DNA of 27,299 nucleotides from an uncultured Lachnospiraceae bacterium (GTDB taxonomy: Bacteria; Bacillota; Clostridia; Lachnospirales; Lachnospiraceae), in assembly GCA_902764045.1 (NCBI GenBank), contig CACWUI010000020.1, positions 1-27,299 of the forward strand, written 5' to 3'. The position numbers and the translations under genes are program-made. The notes beneath the pieces were generated by a model. That model searched no databases and was not told the origin of the DNA. It saw only the letters and a list, made by a program, of their open reading frames with translations. This document shows, one piece after another, positions 1 to 8,567 of this stretch (positions within the stretch are counted from its first letter, which is position 1; each line of letters starts with the position of its first letter).

Positions 1-1
1 C

Positions 2-202
2 CGAGAAGGGCTTGGATATCTGCTGACCTTTAGGCATCTGATCGATACGTCCGATGGAAGCGGACTTGTATTCCGTCCGCTGGAACCGACACTTGAGACC
101 ACTTTTTATATAGTCTGGAATCGCTATCAGACCTTTACACCGATCGCCGAACGATTTCTGCGCCAGTTGAAGGAAGCCTTTTCAGCACCGAATAACAGAT
201 AA
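2..202 (+). CDS. LysR-type regulator, C-terminal end (partial)
   Basis: An open frame enters from the left edge and stops with TAA at 200-202, giving 66 residues. It begins REGLGYLLTFRHLID and ends FLRQLKEAFSAPNNR. The pattern 'GLG...L.FRPLEP......I.W......P.A..FL..L' is that of the last part of the LysR substrate-binding domain, where the final strand and helix pack against the effector pocket. The DNA-binding half lies outside the window, so the regulated genes cannot be named. Its end lies inside the remains of a convergent acyltransferase gene, which suggests a deletion or insertion brought the two together. The family call rests on a short stretch only. Confidence 0.6.
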   Translation, partial: REGLGYLLTFRHLIDTSDGSGLVFRPLEPTLETTFYIVWNRYQTFTPIAERFLRQLKEAFSAPNNR

Positions 203-330
203 TATCCGATATGACAAGAGAACTTATAAAAGCAGTACAGCCGGACATGCACATGTCCAAGTATTATGTAAATCATTGCTATTCCTTTTGCGATATCTAC
301 AAACCGTAAACGATTTACACTGTTTTGCAT
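127..330 (-). pseudogene. acyltransferase-3 family gene, N-terminal remnant
   Basis: The frame opens at an ATG at 328-330 preceded by AGGAG at 341-345, a good ribosome site. It reads MQNSVNRLRFVDIAKGIAMI then IYIILGHVHV, the typical start of the membrane acyltransferase-3 (OafA-like) family: a charged 'R..DIAKGI' motif followed by the first membrane helix with its GH motif. These enzymes normally have about 330-380 residues and ten membrane helices. Here the similarity fades soon after GHVHV and the frame ends at 127, inside the LysR coding end. It is best read as a truncated gene whose start and ribosome site survive. It could at most make a 67-residue membrane peptide. Confidence 0.5.
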
Positions 331-373
331 AATTTGGGTTCTCCTCATGTTTTTTTCATATCCGTTAATTATT

Positions 374-419
374 AAATGCACCGGCGCTTTGTCAACAGAC
401 AAAAACTACCGGTGCATTT
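374..419 (-). terminator. inverted repeat after the ABC importer operon
   Basis: A perfect 11-bp inverted repeat, AAATGCACCGG at 374-384 and CCGGTGCATTT at 409-419, lies 8 bp past the stop codon of the last importer gene. The 24-nt loop itself contains a small GTC/GAC repeat. The right position and GC-rich base suggest a transcription terminator for the minus-strand operon, but the following sequence is AATAATTAA and not a clean U-run, so the call is moderate. Confidence 0.5.
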
Positions 420-426
420 GATACGT

Positions 427-1056
427 TTATACGTCAGCTCTTTCAACATTATTTAATTCAGGTAATTCGATAACCCTTGTACACACTCTTTCGGCAAGTG
501 ATTTGTTATGCGTTATAATCATCATACCCAAATTTCTTTTTTCACATTCCTCAAGCAGCAGATGCCATATCTGAGCCTGTGTTATGGCATCAAGCATGGT
601 TGTTATCTCATCACATATTAAAAACCTGGTTTGGGGAGCAAGAACTCTTGCAATGCAAAATCTTTGCAGCTCGCCTCCGGACAGCTCTGTGGGCCATCTG
701 GTAAACCATTTTTTTTCTATCCCCATCCTGTCCAGCAGCTCCTTATCCGGAGTCCACGCCTCGTGCAGAATATCACCCATTTTTAATCGCGGATTTACCG
801 AAAGCTCTGGATGCTGATAGATCAGCTGCACCGGACAATAGCCTTTACCGGGCAAATCCTTTCCGTCAAGCTTTACCTCGCCGCTTACAGGCTTCTCATA
901 TCCGGAAAGGATACGCGCAAGAGTGCTTTTTCCGTAACCTGACGGACCAACAACCCCTACTCTTTCACCGCTTTCTATGGATAAGGATACATCCTTTAAT
1001 ATCCAAGGACTTTTTGTTTTATACCTGAAGCATATATCTTTACCCGTCAGCTGCAT
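427..1056 (-). CDS. ABC importer ATPase, OppF/DppF/NikE type
   Basis: This cytoplasmic ATPase energises the importer encoded upstream. Visible motifs are Walker A GPSGYGKST (about residues 39-47), a Q-loop in QLIYQHPE, the ABC signature LSGGELQRFCIARVL, Walker B FLICDEITTMLD and the H-switch histidine in MIITHNKS. The ATG at 1054-1056 is chosen over a GTG two codons upstream; AGG at 1064-1066 lies 7 nt from the ATG. The start overlaps the end of the preceding ATPase gene by 17 bp, so translation is probably coupled. At 209 residues it lacks the C-terminal oligopeptide-transporter extension found in its partner, which is common in OppF/NikE-type subunits. It is the last gene of the operon. Confidence 0.88.
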   Translation of the reverse strand: MQLTGKDICFRYKTKSPWILKDVSLSIESGERVGVVGPSGYGKSTLARILSGYEKPVSGEVKLDGKDLPGKGYCPVQLIYQHPELSVNPRLKMGDILHEAWTPDKELLDRMGIEKKWFTRWPTELSGGELQRFCIARVLAPQTRFLICDEITTMLDAITQAQIWHLLLEECEKRNLGMMIITHNKSLAERVCTRVIELPELNNVERADV

Positions 1057-1957
1057 GTACACACCTAACCTTTCCGCCTCTCACATCCATCATGGGAACG
1101 TCACAGGCACATTTATCATCACGCATATGGCAGCGCGGTGCAAACAGACATCCGGAAAACAAGTCACCGGCGTAGGGCTGAGTTCCCCGTATCGGTTCAA
1201 AATTATTCTGCGGAAGCGCATTGATAAGCGCCTGTGAATATGGATGCCTCAATCTGTCTTTATGCTTTACAAAATCCTCAACAGGCGCCACCTCCAGAAC
1301 AGATCCTGCATAAAATACCGCAATTCTGTCGGCTACTCCCAACGCCAAATCTATATCGTGAGTGATAAGTAAAATCCCCGTTCCGGCATCCGCCAGCTCG
1401 CGAAAATCCTTTAAAGCCTCTAAGGCCATTTTCAAGTCAAGACCCGGTGTCGGTTCATCGGCAATGATCAAATCAGGCTTTCCCATGAGGGCTGATGTTA
1501 CAAGAACTCTTCTAGCCATACCTCCCGAACACTGAAACGGATATTTTTTTTCCGTATCCTCGGGAAGACCATACTGTTTAAAAAGCTTTCTCTGCCTTTC
1601 TTTGGAGCCATGTACTCCCATCACCTGCTTGCCGACCTTCATTATAGGATCCAGGTGATCTATTGATTGAGGAATATATGCAATATCTGTCCCCATATAT
1701 TTTCTGATGGATTTTTTGTCTACCTTTTGTCCCTTATATGTAATCTCGCCGTGCATATGGGAGTTCTTGGGCAACAATCCGAGCACCGCTTCTGCCAGAA
1801 TACTTTTTCCGGATCCGCTTGATCCCACTACTGCCACAATCTCACCTGAGTTTACATTAAGAGACAGCTGATGAATTACTTCAAGTTCATATTTGCGAAA
1901 GCCTTTTTTGTACATACTGAAGGCTACCAACAGTTCTTTAATATTTAAAAGTTCCAT
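1040..1957 (-). CDS. ABC importer ATPase, OppD/DppD/NikD type
   Basis: This is the second, partner ATPase of the importer, 305 residues. It shows Walker A GSSGSGKS (about 45-52), the signature CSGGMARRV, Walker B LIIADEPTPGLD and the switch histidine in LLITHDIDLALGVADR. After the ATPase core it carries the C-terminal oligopeptide/dipeptide extension with the cysteine-rich motif GCLFAPRC followed by further Cys residues (DKCAC), typical of OppD and DppD. The start ATG at 1955-1957 is set by GGGAGG seven bases upstream. It follows the DppC-like permease gene by 15 bp and overlaps the next ATPase. The two ATPases would form the heterodimer that drives the two permeases. Substrate is not shown by these subunits. 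Confidence 0.92.
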   Translation of the reverse strand: MELLNIKELLVAFSMYKKGFRKYELEVIHQLSLNVNSGEIVAVVGSSGSGKSILAEAVLGLLPKNSHMHGEITYKGQKVDKKSIRKYMGTDIAYIPQSIDHLDPIMKVGKQVMGVHGSKERQRKLFKQYGLPEDTEKKYPFQCSGGMARRVLVTSALMGKPDLIIADEPTPGLDLKMALEALKDFRELADAGTGILLITHDIDLALGVADRIAVFYAGSVLEVAPVEDFVKHKDRLRHPYSQALINALPQNNFEPIRGTQPYAGDLFSGCLFAPRCHMRDDKCACDVPMMDVRGGKVRCVHAADG

Positions 1958-1972
1958 TTATAACCTCCCGCT

Positions 1973-2818
1973 TTACTCATTTCCTGTGTGTGGATTAAGC
2001 AGATTCTTAAGTCCTTCACCAATCAGATCAAAAAAGATAACCGCTATCAGCAGCATAATTCCGGGGAATACCGCAAGCCACCATTTTCCCGTAACTATAT
2101 GAGTCATTGCCTCTGCCAGGATAACTCCGATCGCCGGCATTTCTCTCGGCAAACCGAAGCCAAGGAAGGTTACTGCCGACTCATGCATGATACAGTGAGG
2201 GAAAAGCAGTGTTACGCCTATAAAATATACAGGTAAAATATGCGGAATGATATGCTTTATCGCCACCTGCCACCTGCTTCTTCCCATCTTGTATGCCGCC
2301 TGAACATACTGGGAATTCCTCACCTGCAATACCTCCTGACGAATCATTCTCGTCATGGAGGGCCAGTGTGTCACGGCTGCTGCGATGGTGATGCCGAAGA
2401 CGCCTTTTCCCAGCATAAATGAGATGAGTATAAGCAACACCAGATGCGGAAGTCCCATACAAAGATCTACCGCCCAGTTTACTACCTTATCTACCCAACC
2501 ACCGAAAACAGCCGATAAAATACCCATTACTATTGCTATTACCGAGCTTATCGCAACCGATATAACTCCAATTACCATACTCAGGGACAGACCCTTTATG
2601 GAACGGAAGAACATATCCCGTCCCAGATTATCTGTACCGAACCAATGCTCGGCTGACGGTGGCAGGAATTTATTTCCGAAATTGACTGCATAGGAATCTT
2701 CTCCGATACAGCACCCCCAAATAAATATACCTACAAGATATACCGCTGCGATAATCATCGTAATAAGAAGCGCCACCCTTTTATTGAGGATCCTGCTTTT
2801 TTTATGATATTTATGCAT
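1973..2818 (-). CDS. ABC importer permease, DppC/OppC/NikC type
   Basis: This 281-residue inner-membrane permease has an N-terminal helix (about 14-35), the family's conserved periplasmic segment HWFGTDNLGRDMF (about 58-70), then five more hydrophobic helices. The cytoplasmic EAA loop that docks on the ATPase is visible as QAAYKMGRSRWQVAIKHIIP. Near the C terminus FLGFGLPREMPAIGVIL is the other conserved DppC stretch. The ATG at 2816-2818 overlaps the end of the DppB-like gene by 8 bp, so the two permeases are probably made in equal amounts. Family members carry peptides, nickel chelates or opines; nothing here decides which. Confidence 0.92.
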   Translation of the reverse strand: MHKYHKKSRILNKRVALLITMIIAAVYLVGIFIWGCCIGEDSYAVNFGNKFLPPSAEHWFGTDNLGRDMFFRSIKGLSLSMVIGVISVAISSVIAIVMGILSAVFGGWVDKVVNWAVDLCMGLPHLVLLILISFMLGKGVFGITIAAAVTHWPSMTRMIRQEVLQVRNSQYVQAAYKMGRSRWQVAIKHIIPHILPVYFIGVTLLFPHCIMHESAVTFLGFGLPREMPAIGVILAEAMTHIVTGKWWLAVFPGIMLLIAVIFFDLIGEGLKNLLNPHTGNE

Positions 2819-3794
2819 GTGCTTTACCCTCCCTTATTCTGGGATCAAACACACCATAAAGGATATTGGCAATAAGATTTCCCGAAAATACAAATACGGC
2901 AGAAACCAGGGAAATCCCCAAAAGCAACGGCACATCCGCATTTAGTGCCGCTGCTGTTGTCGCCGTGCCAATACCGGGATATGAAAAAACATTTTCCGCT
3001 AAAGCCATGCCGCCAAAAAGCTCGCTGAAGGATGCGAACTGCAAAGTAATTGCAGGGAGTGCGATATTTCTTAATATATGACGTCTTGTAATCTGTCCGT
3101 CTGTCTCACCCCGCGTTCTGGCATAAAGCACATAGTCACTTCTTGCTATATCTATATATTTTTGTCGTGTGTAGAGAATCACATCTCCCATGCTTACAAT
3201 CGTCAGTGTAAATGCAGGCAAAATCAAGTGATAAATCCTGTCACCCAGCGTTACATCTGTCGCCGCCTTTCCTATGGGAGCTGCCATACCAATGGGAAAC
3301 CATCCCAAAAGAACCGCAAAAACAGTCAGTATAATAAGCCCCAGCCAGTACGTAGGGGCGGATTTTAACCCTAAAAATATAGTCTTTATAATTCTGTCAA
3401 ATACTGAATTTTCATGCTTTCCGCAAAACATTCCAAGTATAAATCCGATTATTCCGGATAGCACCCATGATACAATCATGAGTATGATCGACATGGTAAA
3501 ACGTTCGCCTATGATGGCAGCCACCGGTCTCTTATATGTTATGGACTGTCCCAAATCACCATGAAAAAGGTGTCCCAACCATGTAAAAAATCTCTGTGGC
3601 AGCGGATCGTTCAACCCCCAGTAATTTGCAATTTCCTGTCTTGCCTCAGGCGACAGGGTGGATTCCGTTCCGATATATGAAGTTAAAGGATCTATGGGGG
3701 CGCTTGTTATAAGAACAAACGCAAGTACACTTACCGCAAACAGTAATATAACCAGTCTTATGATCTCACTGACAAGACTTTTTTTCTTAAACAT
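2811..3794 (-). CDS. ABC importer permease, DppB/OppB/NikB type
   Basis: This is the first permease of the importer, 327 residues with six predicted helices. Conserved parts are the N-terminal helix (about 8-27), the periplasmic segment GLNDPLPQRFFTWLGHLFHGDLG, the EAA loop DYVLYARTRGETDGQITRRH and the C-terminal ENVFSYPGIG. The ATG at 3792-3794 is preferred: GGAG lies nine bases upstream and the ATG shares its A with the stop codon of the binding-protein gene (TAATG), a classic coupling arrangement. A TTG five codons further up has no such site. It acts with the DppC-like subunit as the membrane channel. Confidence 0.92.
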   Translation of the reverse strand: MFKKKSLVSEIIRLVILLFAVSVLAFVLITSAPIDPLTSYIGTESTLSPEARQEIANYWGLNDPLPQRFFTWLGHLFHGDLGQSITYKRPVAAIIGERFTMSIILMIVSWVLSGIIGFILGMFCGKHENSVFDRIIKTIFLGLKSAPTYWLGLIILTVFAVLLGWFPIGMAAPIGKAATDVTLGDRIYHLILPAFTLTIVSMGDVILYTRQKYIDIARSDYVLYARTRGETDGQITRRHILRNIALPAITLQFASFSELFGGMALAENVFSYPGIGTATTAAALNADVPLLLGISLVSAVFVFSGNLIANILYGVFDPRIREGKAHA

Positions 3795-5440
3795 TATTTC
3801 CAGCTCCAATCAGACAGATTACATAATACGGGAGCTCCGTGTCCGTGAGGATGCATAATCTGTGTTGAAGGTGAAATATCAAGATTATCGTTTACAAAGA
3901 AGCAATGCTCAATATTTACAATGTAAAGATAAGGATAATCCGCATCAGCCTTTTCCTGTGCTTCCTTCCAGTTCTTTACCGCTTCTTCATTAGAGGAGGC
4001 TGCTATCGCTTTTTTTATGGATTCATCTACATCGGGATTGTTATAACCTACTACATCGTTATAATCTCCGGAAAGGAACTTCTCGGATCCCGTAAGCTGG
4101 TCGATAAGCACCGGGTTGAACTGTCCCCATGCCCATATTATAGGAGTTGTATTGGTCAGCGCTCCGGCCTCATCCCATGAAAGATTCTGTACATTTATCT
4201 TTATGCCCAGTTCCTTTGCCTCCTGAACCAATGCCATTCCCAGATTATATCTGTCGGTGTCTGTTCCCGGTGCTATAAGATCAAATTCGCACTTTGTGCC
4301 ATCCTTTTCAAGATATCCGTCTCCGTCAGTATCTGTCCAGCCTGCATCTGCCAGGATCTTTTTCGCTTCTTCCTTCTGGTTATCAGGATAATTTGCATCC
4401 AGTGACCATGAAAGATTCACAAAGCTTTCCGCAGGCTTGCCGATACCGTTTAAACTGTTATTGATAATGGTCTGTCTGTCTATTCCGACTGAAAGTGCTT
4501 TTCTTACAGCCACGTCAGATGTTACATTGTTACCCACCTTACGTGCTTTTCCGGATTTGTCTGTTGTCTCCTCTTCAGCTATTACGGGAAGACTTATGTG
4601 ACGAACATCCATTGTGGGCATTTTCTGAACACTCATACCCGAAATGCTTTCGTTAGCGTAATTGGGACTTACCATAACAACATCCAACTGACCTGAATTG
4701 GCAGCGGCTATTGCAGCGTCATGATCCATATATACGAGAGTCACTTTTTCTACCTTCGGTGCACCGCTGAAGCAGTCCTGATTTGCTTCCAGAATAATCT
4801 GCTGATTGGTTGTATATTCGGCTACCTTATACGCACCCGTACCTATAGGCTTTGTATCAAAGGTCTCACTGTTGTATGCGTCACTCGGTACAATCTGAAG
4901 CATTGCAACAGTATCAAAGAAAGGTGAATATGGCGCATTTAATTTAAACTCAACCGTGTAATCATCAACAGCAGATACTGAATCAAGTGCTGTAAGATCT
5001 ACGTTTTCATTATTCGCCTGGTTTGCCTTTACCGTCTCATATGTAAATACAACGTCTTCTGCGGTAAAATCACTTCCGTCGCTGAATTTTACGCCTTCTT
5101 TTAATTTGAATCTGTATGAGAGAGCGTCATCACTTATTTCCCATGAATCAGCCAGGTCACCGGTATAATTATAATCAGTCCCCATTTTCAGCAGCGCATT
5201 GCCCACAAAGGGATATGCATAACACATAAAGCCTTTTACGGGATCCATGCTGTTGTTGAAAATATCAGTTCCTACGTATGCGGTCACCTCGCCTGATGCC
5301 TTCAGAGACCCTGATTGTGCTTCAGTCTGTATATCAGTATTGTTGCCTGCATCCTCTGAGCCTCCGGCACATCCGGCTGCTCCCATTGTTCCCGCCAGCA
5401 TTATTGCCGAAACGGCAAAAGGTAAAATTTTCTTTTTCAT
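3794..5440 (-). CDS. ABC importer substrate-binding lipoprotein (SBP family 5)
   Basis: This 548-residue extracellular receptor delivers the substrate to the importer. It starts MKKKILPF with a hydrophobic signal peptide and a lipobox-like MGAAGC, so Cys24 is the likely lipidated residue. A low-complexity linker rich in G, E and N follows. Family-5 hallmarks are LADSWEISDDALSYRFKL, FSDGSDFTAEDVVFTYE and, later, ADAGWTDTDGDGYLEKDG. The ATG at 5438-5440 has a strong GGAGGAG upstream at 5446-5453. It is the first gene of the five-gene operon. The region upstream (5441-5529) is AT-rich but gives no convincing -35/-10 pair. Peptide, nickel or another small ligand are all possible. Confidence 0.92.
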   Translation of the reverse strand: MKKKILPFAVSAIMLAGTMGAAGCAGGSEDAGNNTDIQTEAQSGSLKASGEVTAYVGTDIFNNSMDPVKGFMCYAYPFVGNALLKMGTDYNYTGDLADSWEISDDALSYRFKLKEGVKFSDGSDFTAEDVVFTYETVKANQANNENVDLTALDSVSAVDDYTVEFKLNAPYSPFFDTVAMLQIVPSDAYNSETFDTKPIGTGAYKVAEYTTNQQIILEANQDCFSGAPKVEKVTLVYMDHDAAIAAANSGQLDVVMVSPNYANESISGMSVQKMPTMDVRHISLPVIAEEETTDKSGKARKVGNNVTSDVAVRKALSVGIDRQTIINNSLNGIGKPAESFVNLSWSLDANYPDNQKEEAKKILADAGWTDTDGDGYLEKDGTKCEFDLIAPGTDTDRYNLGMALVQEAKELGIKINVQNLSWDEAGALTNTTPIIWAWGQFNPVLIDQLTGSEKFLSGDYNDVVGYNNPDVDESIKKAIAASSNEEAVKNWKEAQEKADADYPYLYIVNIEHCFFVNDNLDISPSTQIMHPHGHGAPVLCNLSDWSWK

Positions 5441-5528
5441 GATAAGCTCCTCCGCTTTTTTAACAAACTTGCATTTTACGCCCAATTACGCGACATAAAT
5501 GCTTGTTTAAATATAATAATTCCATCCT

Positions 5529-5560
5529 AAAAAAATAACCCCCCAGGGGGGTTATTTTTT
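5529..5560 (-). terminator. strong palindromic terminator after nfo
   Basis: Fifteen bases (5530-5544, A6TAAC6) are exactly complementary to 5546-5560 (G6TTAT6) around a single central A, giving a 14-bp stem with a three-base loop. The A/T flanks supply a U-run in both directions. It lies 77 bp past the endonuclease IV gene and upstream of the importer operon, so it should end the first and insulate the second. Confidence 0.85.
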
Positions 5561-5636
5561 CCAAAAAAGAAAATTATAATCTTTAGGCCGTTTATGCCCT
5601 TATTTTTGCAAGCCTTTCAGCAAATCAACTTCTTTT

Positions 5637-6476
5637 TTATTTTGTATTTTTACGTAAACCCTTCAGCATAGTTATCTCCTTTTCGTAACCCGGAAGTTCA
5701 TTGGGCGTTTCCAGATAAAAAGGCAGATCAATCAATGCAGGATGATTTATTATTCTGCCCACAGCTTCCAACCCTAAAAATCCCTCTCCGATTTTTTCAT
5801 GTCTGTCCTTGTGACTTTCGAATGGATTTTTTGAATCGTTTAAATGTATAGCTTTCAATCGTTCCAATCCGACAACTCTGTCAAATTCGTCAATTACTCC
5901 GTCAAGGTCATTTACGATATCGTATCCGGCATCATAAACATGACATGTGTCCAAACAAACCCCTAACTTATCTCCCAGGTTTGTTTTTTCTATAATTTCA
6001 GCTATTTCTTCAAATTTTGACCCCACTTCGGAACCCTTACCCGACATGGTTTCAAGTAAAACTGTTGTTTTTAAGTCTTCGCGCAATACACGATTCAGCA
6101 TTTCCACTATCAGCTCTATGCCTGTCTCCACACCTTGTCCCACATGACTTCCGGGATGGAAGTTATACATGTTCCCGGGCAACAGATCCATTCTTTCCAG
6201 ATCCTCTGTCATGGCTCTCAGCGCAAAGTCTCTGGTTTTTCCATCCTTTGAACAGGGATTCAGAGTATAAGGCGCATGGCACAGGATGCATGGAATATCA
6301 TTTTCCGCAGCAAACTCCCGAAACGCCTCTATATCCTCCATATCAAGAGCCTTTATCGAACCACCTCTGGGATTTCGGCTGAAATATTGAAATGTGTTGC
6401 CTCCTAAAGAAAGGATTTCTTTTCCCATATGCAAAAAGCCCTTTGAGGCAGATAAATGGCAGCCTATCTTAAACAT
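5637..6476 (-). CDS. nfo: endonuclease IV (AP endonuclease family 2)
   Basis: This enzyme cuts the DNA backbone 5' of abasic sites and removes blocked 3' ends during base excision repair in the cytoplasm. The 279-residue TIM barrel keeps the trinuclear zinc ligands at the expected spacing: His67 (in CHAPYTLN), His107 (FHPGSHVG), Glu142 (LLETMSG), Asp176 and His179 (CLDTCHVYDAGYD), His211 (IHLNDSKN), Asp224 and His226 (HKDRHEKIGEG) and Glu256 (FYLETPNE). Length matches the family. The ATG at 6474-6476 has AAGGAG five bases upstream. It sits 16 bp after the ArsC-like gene and before a strong terminator, so it ends a probable three-gene operon. Confidence 0.97.
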   Translation of the reverse strand: MFKIGCHLSASKGFLHMGKEILSLGGNTFQYFSRNPRGGSIKALDMEDIEAFREFAAENDIPCILCHAPYTLNPCSKDGKTRDFALRAMTEDLERMDLLPGNMYNFHPGSHVGQGVETGIELIVEMLNRVLREDLKTTVLLETMSGKGSEVGSKFEEIAEIIEKTNLGDKLGVCLDTCHVYDAGYDIVNDLDGVIDEFDRVVGLERLKAIHLNDSKNPFESHKDRHEKIGEGFLGLEAVGRIINHPALIDLPFYLETPNELPGYEKEITMLKGLRKNTK

Positions 6477-6492
6477 TTAAACTCCTTTATGA

Positions 6493-6840
6493 TCACAAGA
6501 CACTTTCCCACTCCGCTTCTTTAAAGCCCACAAGGACCTTTTCGTCCGCGATCAGCAGCGGGCGTTTTACAAGCAGTCCATCGGATGCCAGAAGATCGTA
6601 CATTTCAGCTTCTGTCATATCTGCCAGCTTATCCTTAAGGTTCATTTCTCTGTAAAGCTGGCCGCTGGTGTTAAAAAATTTCTTTAACGGCAGTCCGCTT
6701 GCCTTGTGCCATTTTTTAAGCTCTGTCTTCTTGGGATTTTTTTCTTTAATATCCCTGTATTCAAAATCAACACCTTTTGATTCCAGCCACTTAACCGCCT
6801 TTTTACATGTTGTACATCTGGGATAACATATTATCTGCAT
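6493..6840 (-). CDS. ArsC/Spx-family thioredoxin-fold protein
   Basis: This 115-residue protein has the N-terminal CX2C motif YPRCTTCKKA (Cys9, Cys12) and the C-terminal KRPLLIADEKVLVGF strand typical of the ArsC/Spx/YffB family. Members are either glutaredoxin-linked reductases or, as in Spx and MgsR, RNA polymerase-binding stress regulators. Spx proteins also have CX2C, but the short length and single-gene context without ars genes do not settle the matter, so only the fold family is called. The ATG at 6838-6840 follows AAGGAG. It lies 42 bp after the radical SAM gene and 16 bp before nfo. Being beside a DNA repair gene fits an oxidative-stress role, which is inference. Confidence 0.85.
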   Translation of the reverse strand: MQIICYPRCTTCKKAVKWLESKGVDFEYRDIKEKNPKKTELKKWHKASGLPLKKFFNTSGQLYREMNLKDKLADMTEAEMYDLLASDGLLVKRPLLIADEKVLVGFKEAEWESVL

Positions 6841-6882
6841 GATCTGCTCCTTTCTTAAAAACGGATTATCAGTTAATGAGTA

Positions 6883-7986
6883 TTATAGCATATCTTTTAC
6901 CTGTTCTTCCTTACCTGCCAAAGCACACCCTCCTTTGTGATCCCCTTCAAGCAGTCCGTTATCCCTAAGCTTTGCAAATAAAGGCGACTTAAGCGCCTCT
7001 TCTAAAGAGGCGTCTTTAACATTTACATCGGAAAATGGTGACATGGGGCAGCTTTCCGCATCACCCCGGGTATTTATGTGAAAGAATCCCCGACCTGCCG
7101 CAAGACAGCCGCCGGAGGTTTTTTCGTCACCCGGGATATTTACGAACACCATGTCCTTACACGTCTCGCGCAATTCATTTACACGGGTTTTAAGCAGGTC
7201 TCTGTCACTGTCATCCGGGGCGATCTCTTCCCTCCTGCCGCCGATGGGGACGTATTCCACATAAAAAATAAATCTTGCCCCTTTATCAAGAAGATCGCAG
7301 ACAAAATCATCTGTCAGCACTTCATGTATATTTTCCTTTGTGACCGTAACGGAAGCGCCGAAGATTATCCCTTTGCTCTTAAGCTTTTCCATATTCCCCG
7401 CCACCATGTCATAGATGCCTTTACCCCGTCTGGCATCCGTGGTGGTTCTGTCTCCTTCTATACTCAGCACCGGCAGTAGATTCCTGTTTTTATTGAAAAT
7501 ATCACGATAGGCTTCATTTAAAAATACGCCGTTTGTAAATACGGGAAACATAACGCCTCCAGTTGCTGCCGCAGCTTTTATGACACCCTCCCGTAGCAGC
7601 GGCTCGCCTCCCGCAAGCACTATAAAGCTTATCCCTAAGCTCTTTGCTTCCGTGAAAATGTCACCCCACTCCTTATCTGTCAGCTCACCCTTTTGCTCCT
7701 CGTCAGTTGTCGCATGGGTATCTCTTGAATAGCAGCCCTCGCAGTGAAGATTACAGCTTCCCGTAATGCTGGCGATCAAAAAAGCAGGGATATGAAGGCC
7801 TTGCTCTTCACGCTTTTTTCTGTATGCCGCCGCCTTTTTTGCGGAAACGGCAAACCTTGCAAGGAAGGCGCTCTCCCTGGGATTTTTAAGGGTGGCCTTC
7901 AGCGCAGAGGACACAAAGCGTTCCACCCCTGTAGTGATATATTGTTGTAAGTCAAATTCTTTTTCCATAATACAAGTTAATTCCAT
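6883..7986 (-). CDS. radical SAM protein with SPASM-like C-terminal cysteines
   Basis: This 367-residue protein carries the radical SAM cluster motif CNLHCEGC (Cys78, Cys82, Cys85), followed by GGEPLL for SAM binding and FTNGVFL on the next strand. The C-terminal part has further cysteines in SGGCLAAGRGFFHI, DAESCPMSP and KGGCALAG, which resemble a SPASM/Twitch auxiliary cluster. An N-terminal helical segment of about 70 residues precedes the barrel. Related proteins modify peptides or act in cofactor assembly, but no precursor peptide or partner lies next to it, so the substrate is unknown. The ATG at 7984-7986 has GGGA six bases upstream; a second ATG six codons later is possible. It leads the operon with the ArsC-like gene and nfo. 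Confidence 0.88.
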   Translation of the reverse strand: MELTCIMEKEFDLQQYITTGVERFVSSALKATLKNPRESAFLARFAVSAKKAAAYRKKREEQGLHIPAFLIASITGSCNLHCEGCYSRDTHATTDEEQKGELTDKEWGDIFTEAKSLGISFIVLAGGEPLLREGVIKAAAATGGVMFPVFTNGVFLNEAYRDIFNKNRNLLPVLSIEGDRTTTDARRGKGIYDMVAGNMEKLKSKGIIFGASVTVTKENIHEVLTDDFVCDLLDKGARFIFYVEYVPIGGRREEIAPDDSDRDLLKTRVNELRETCKDMVFVNIPGDEKTSGGCLAAGRGFFHINTRGDAESCPMSPFSDVNVKDASLEEALKSPLFAKLRDNGLLEGDHKGGCALAGKEEQVKDML

Positions 7987-8021
7987 TTAATTCCCGCTTT
8001 GCAGCTGATTCGTCAGTTCTG

Positions 8022-8046
8022 TAATAAAAATAAAAGTTGAACTTTT
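8022..8046 (-). terminator. AT-rich hairpin after the P-loop kinase gene
   Basis: AAAAGTT at 8032-8038 pairs with AACTTTT at 8040-8046, directly at the stop codon of the kinase gene. On the minus strand it is followed by ATTTTTATT. The stem is short and AT-rich, so it would be a weak terminator. Confidence 0.4.
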
Positions 8047-8567
8047 CAGTTTTTTTTATTCAACAGTTCTCTCAGGTCATACTCTTCATTTATCAGGAAC
8101 ACCTCTTCCCCGGCTTCCCTGAACCCTTCCGCTATCTTCCGGTTGTCTTTTTTCAGTCCATCCGGCGTGCAGGCATCATGCAGTCTTGCCTCTATATCAG
8201 ACCCGTGCTTCTTTATATCTTCAAAATGTATGTCTATGTATTCCTCCGTCATGGCAAGACAGATAAACCTAATGGATGAAAGATATTCTTCGCCAAAATC
8301 CTTTCGCCAGTCAAATGGAACGTAGCACCCTTCTACAATAAGATTTTGCTTGTTTTCTATCGCCGTTTTTATCATCTCCCGGACTATAGGCCAGAGATAC
8401 TCTGTCAACAAGTCGTCATCCTCCGGCGTAAGATCTGTATTGTTGCTGCGGATCAGCCCCATTTTCAGATGATCTATGGACAGGTACGGAAACCTGTATT
8501 TATCAAGCATTTGCTGCGCCAGAAGGGTTTTCCCCGTGTGACTTGCGCCTGTTATAAGTATTATCAT
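8046..8567 (-). CDS. small P-loop kinase-like NTPase
   Basis: This 173-residue protein starts MIILITGASHTGKTLLAQQM, so the Walker A GASHTGKT occupies residues 7-14. A second strand holds LSIDHLKMGLIR and a third NLIVEGCYVP, the usual order of small nucleoside/nucleotide-kinase-like P-loop proteins (AAA_33/zeta-toxin-like group). The C-terminal half has helices rich in D, E and K. No specific substrate motif could be recognised. Its ATG overlaps the stop codon of the truncated folA frame (ATGA at 8564-8567), and GGAGG lies about 11 bases upstream, so translation may be coupled. In other genomes such an adjacent gene may be a salvage or resistance kinase, but this is not shown here. Confidence 0.75.
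   Translation of the reverse strand: MIILITGASHTGKTLLAQQMLDKYRFPYLSIDHLKMGLIRSNNTDLTPEDDDLLTEYLWPIVREMIKTAIENKQNLIVEGCYVPFDWRKDFGEEYLSSIRFICLAMTEEYIDIHFEDIKKHGSDIEARLHDACTPDGLKKDNRKIAEGFREAGEEVFLINEEYDLRELLNKKN

Noticed and set aside
427..1056. Short ABC ATPase as a truncated pseudogene
   Set aside because: All nucleotide-binding motifs are present and the ribosome site and overlap are normal. Lack of the C-terminal extension is common in OppF/NikE-type partners.
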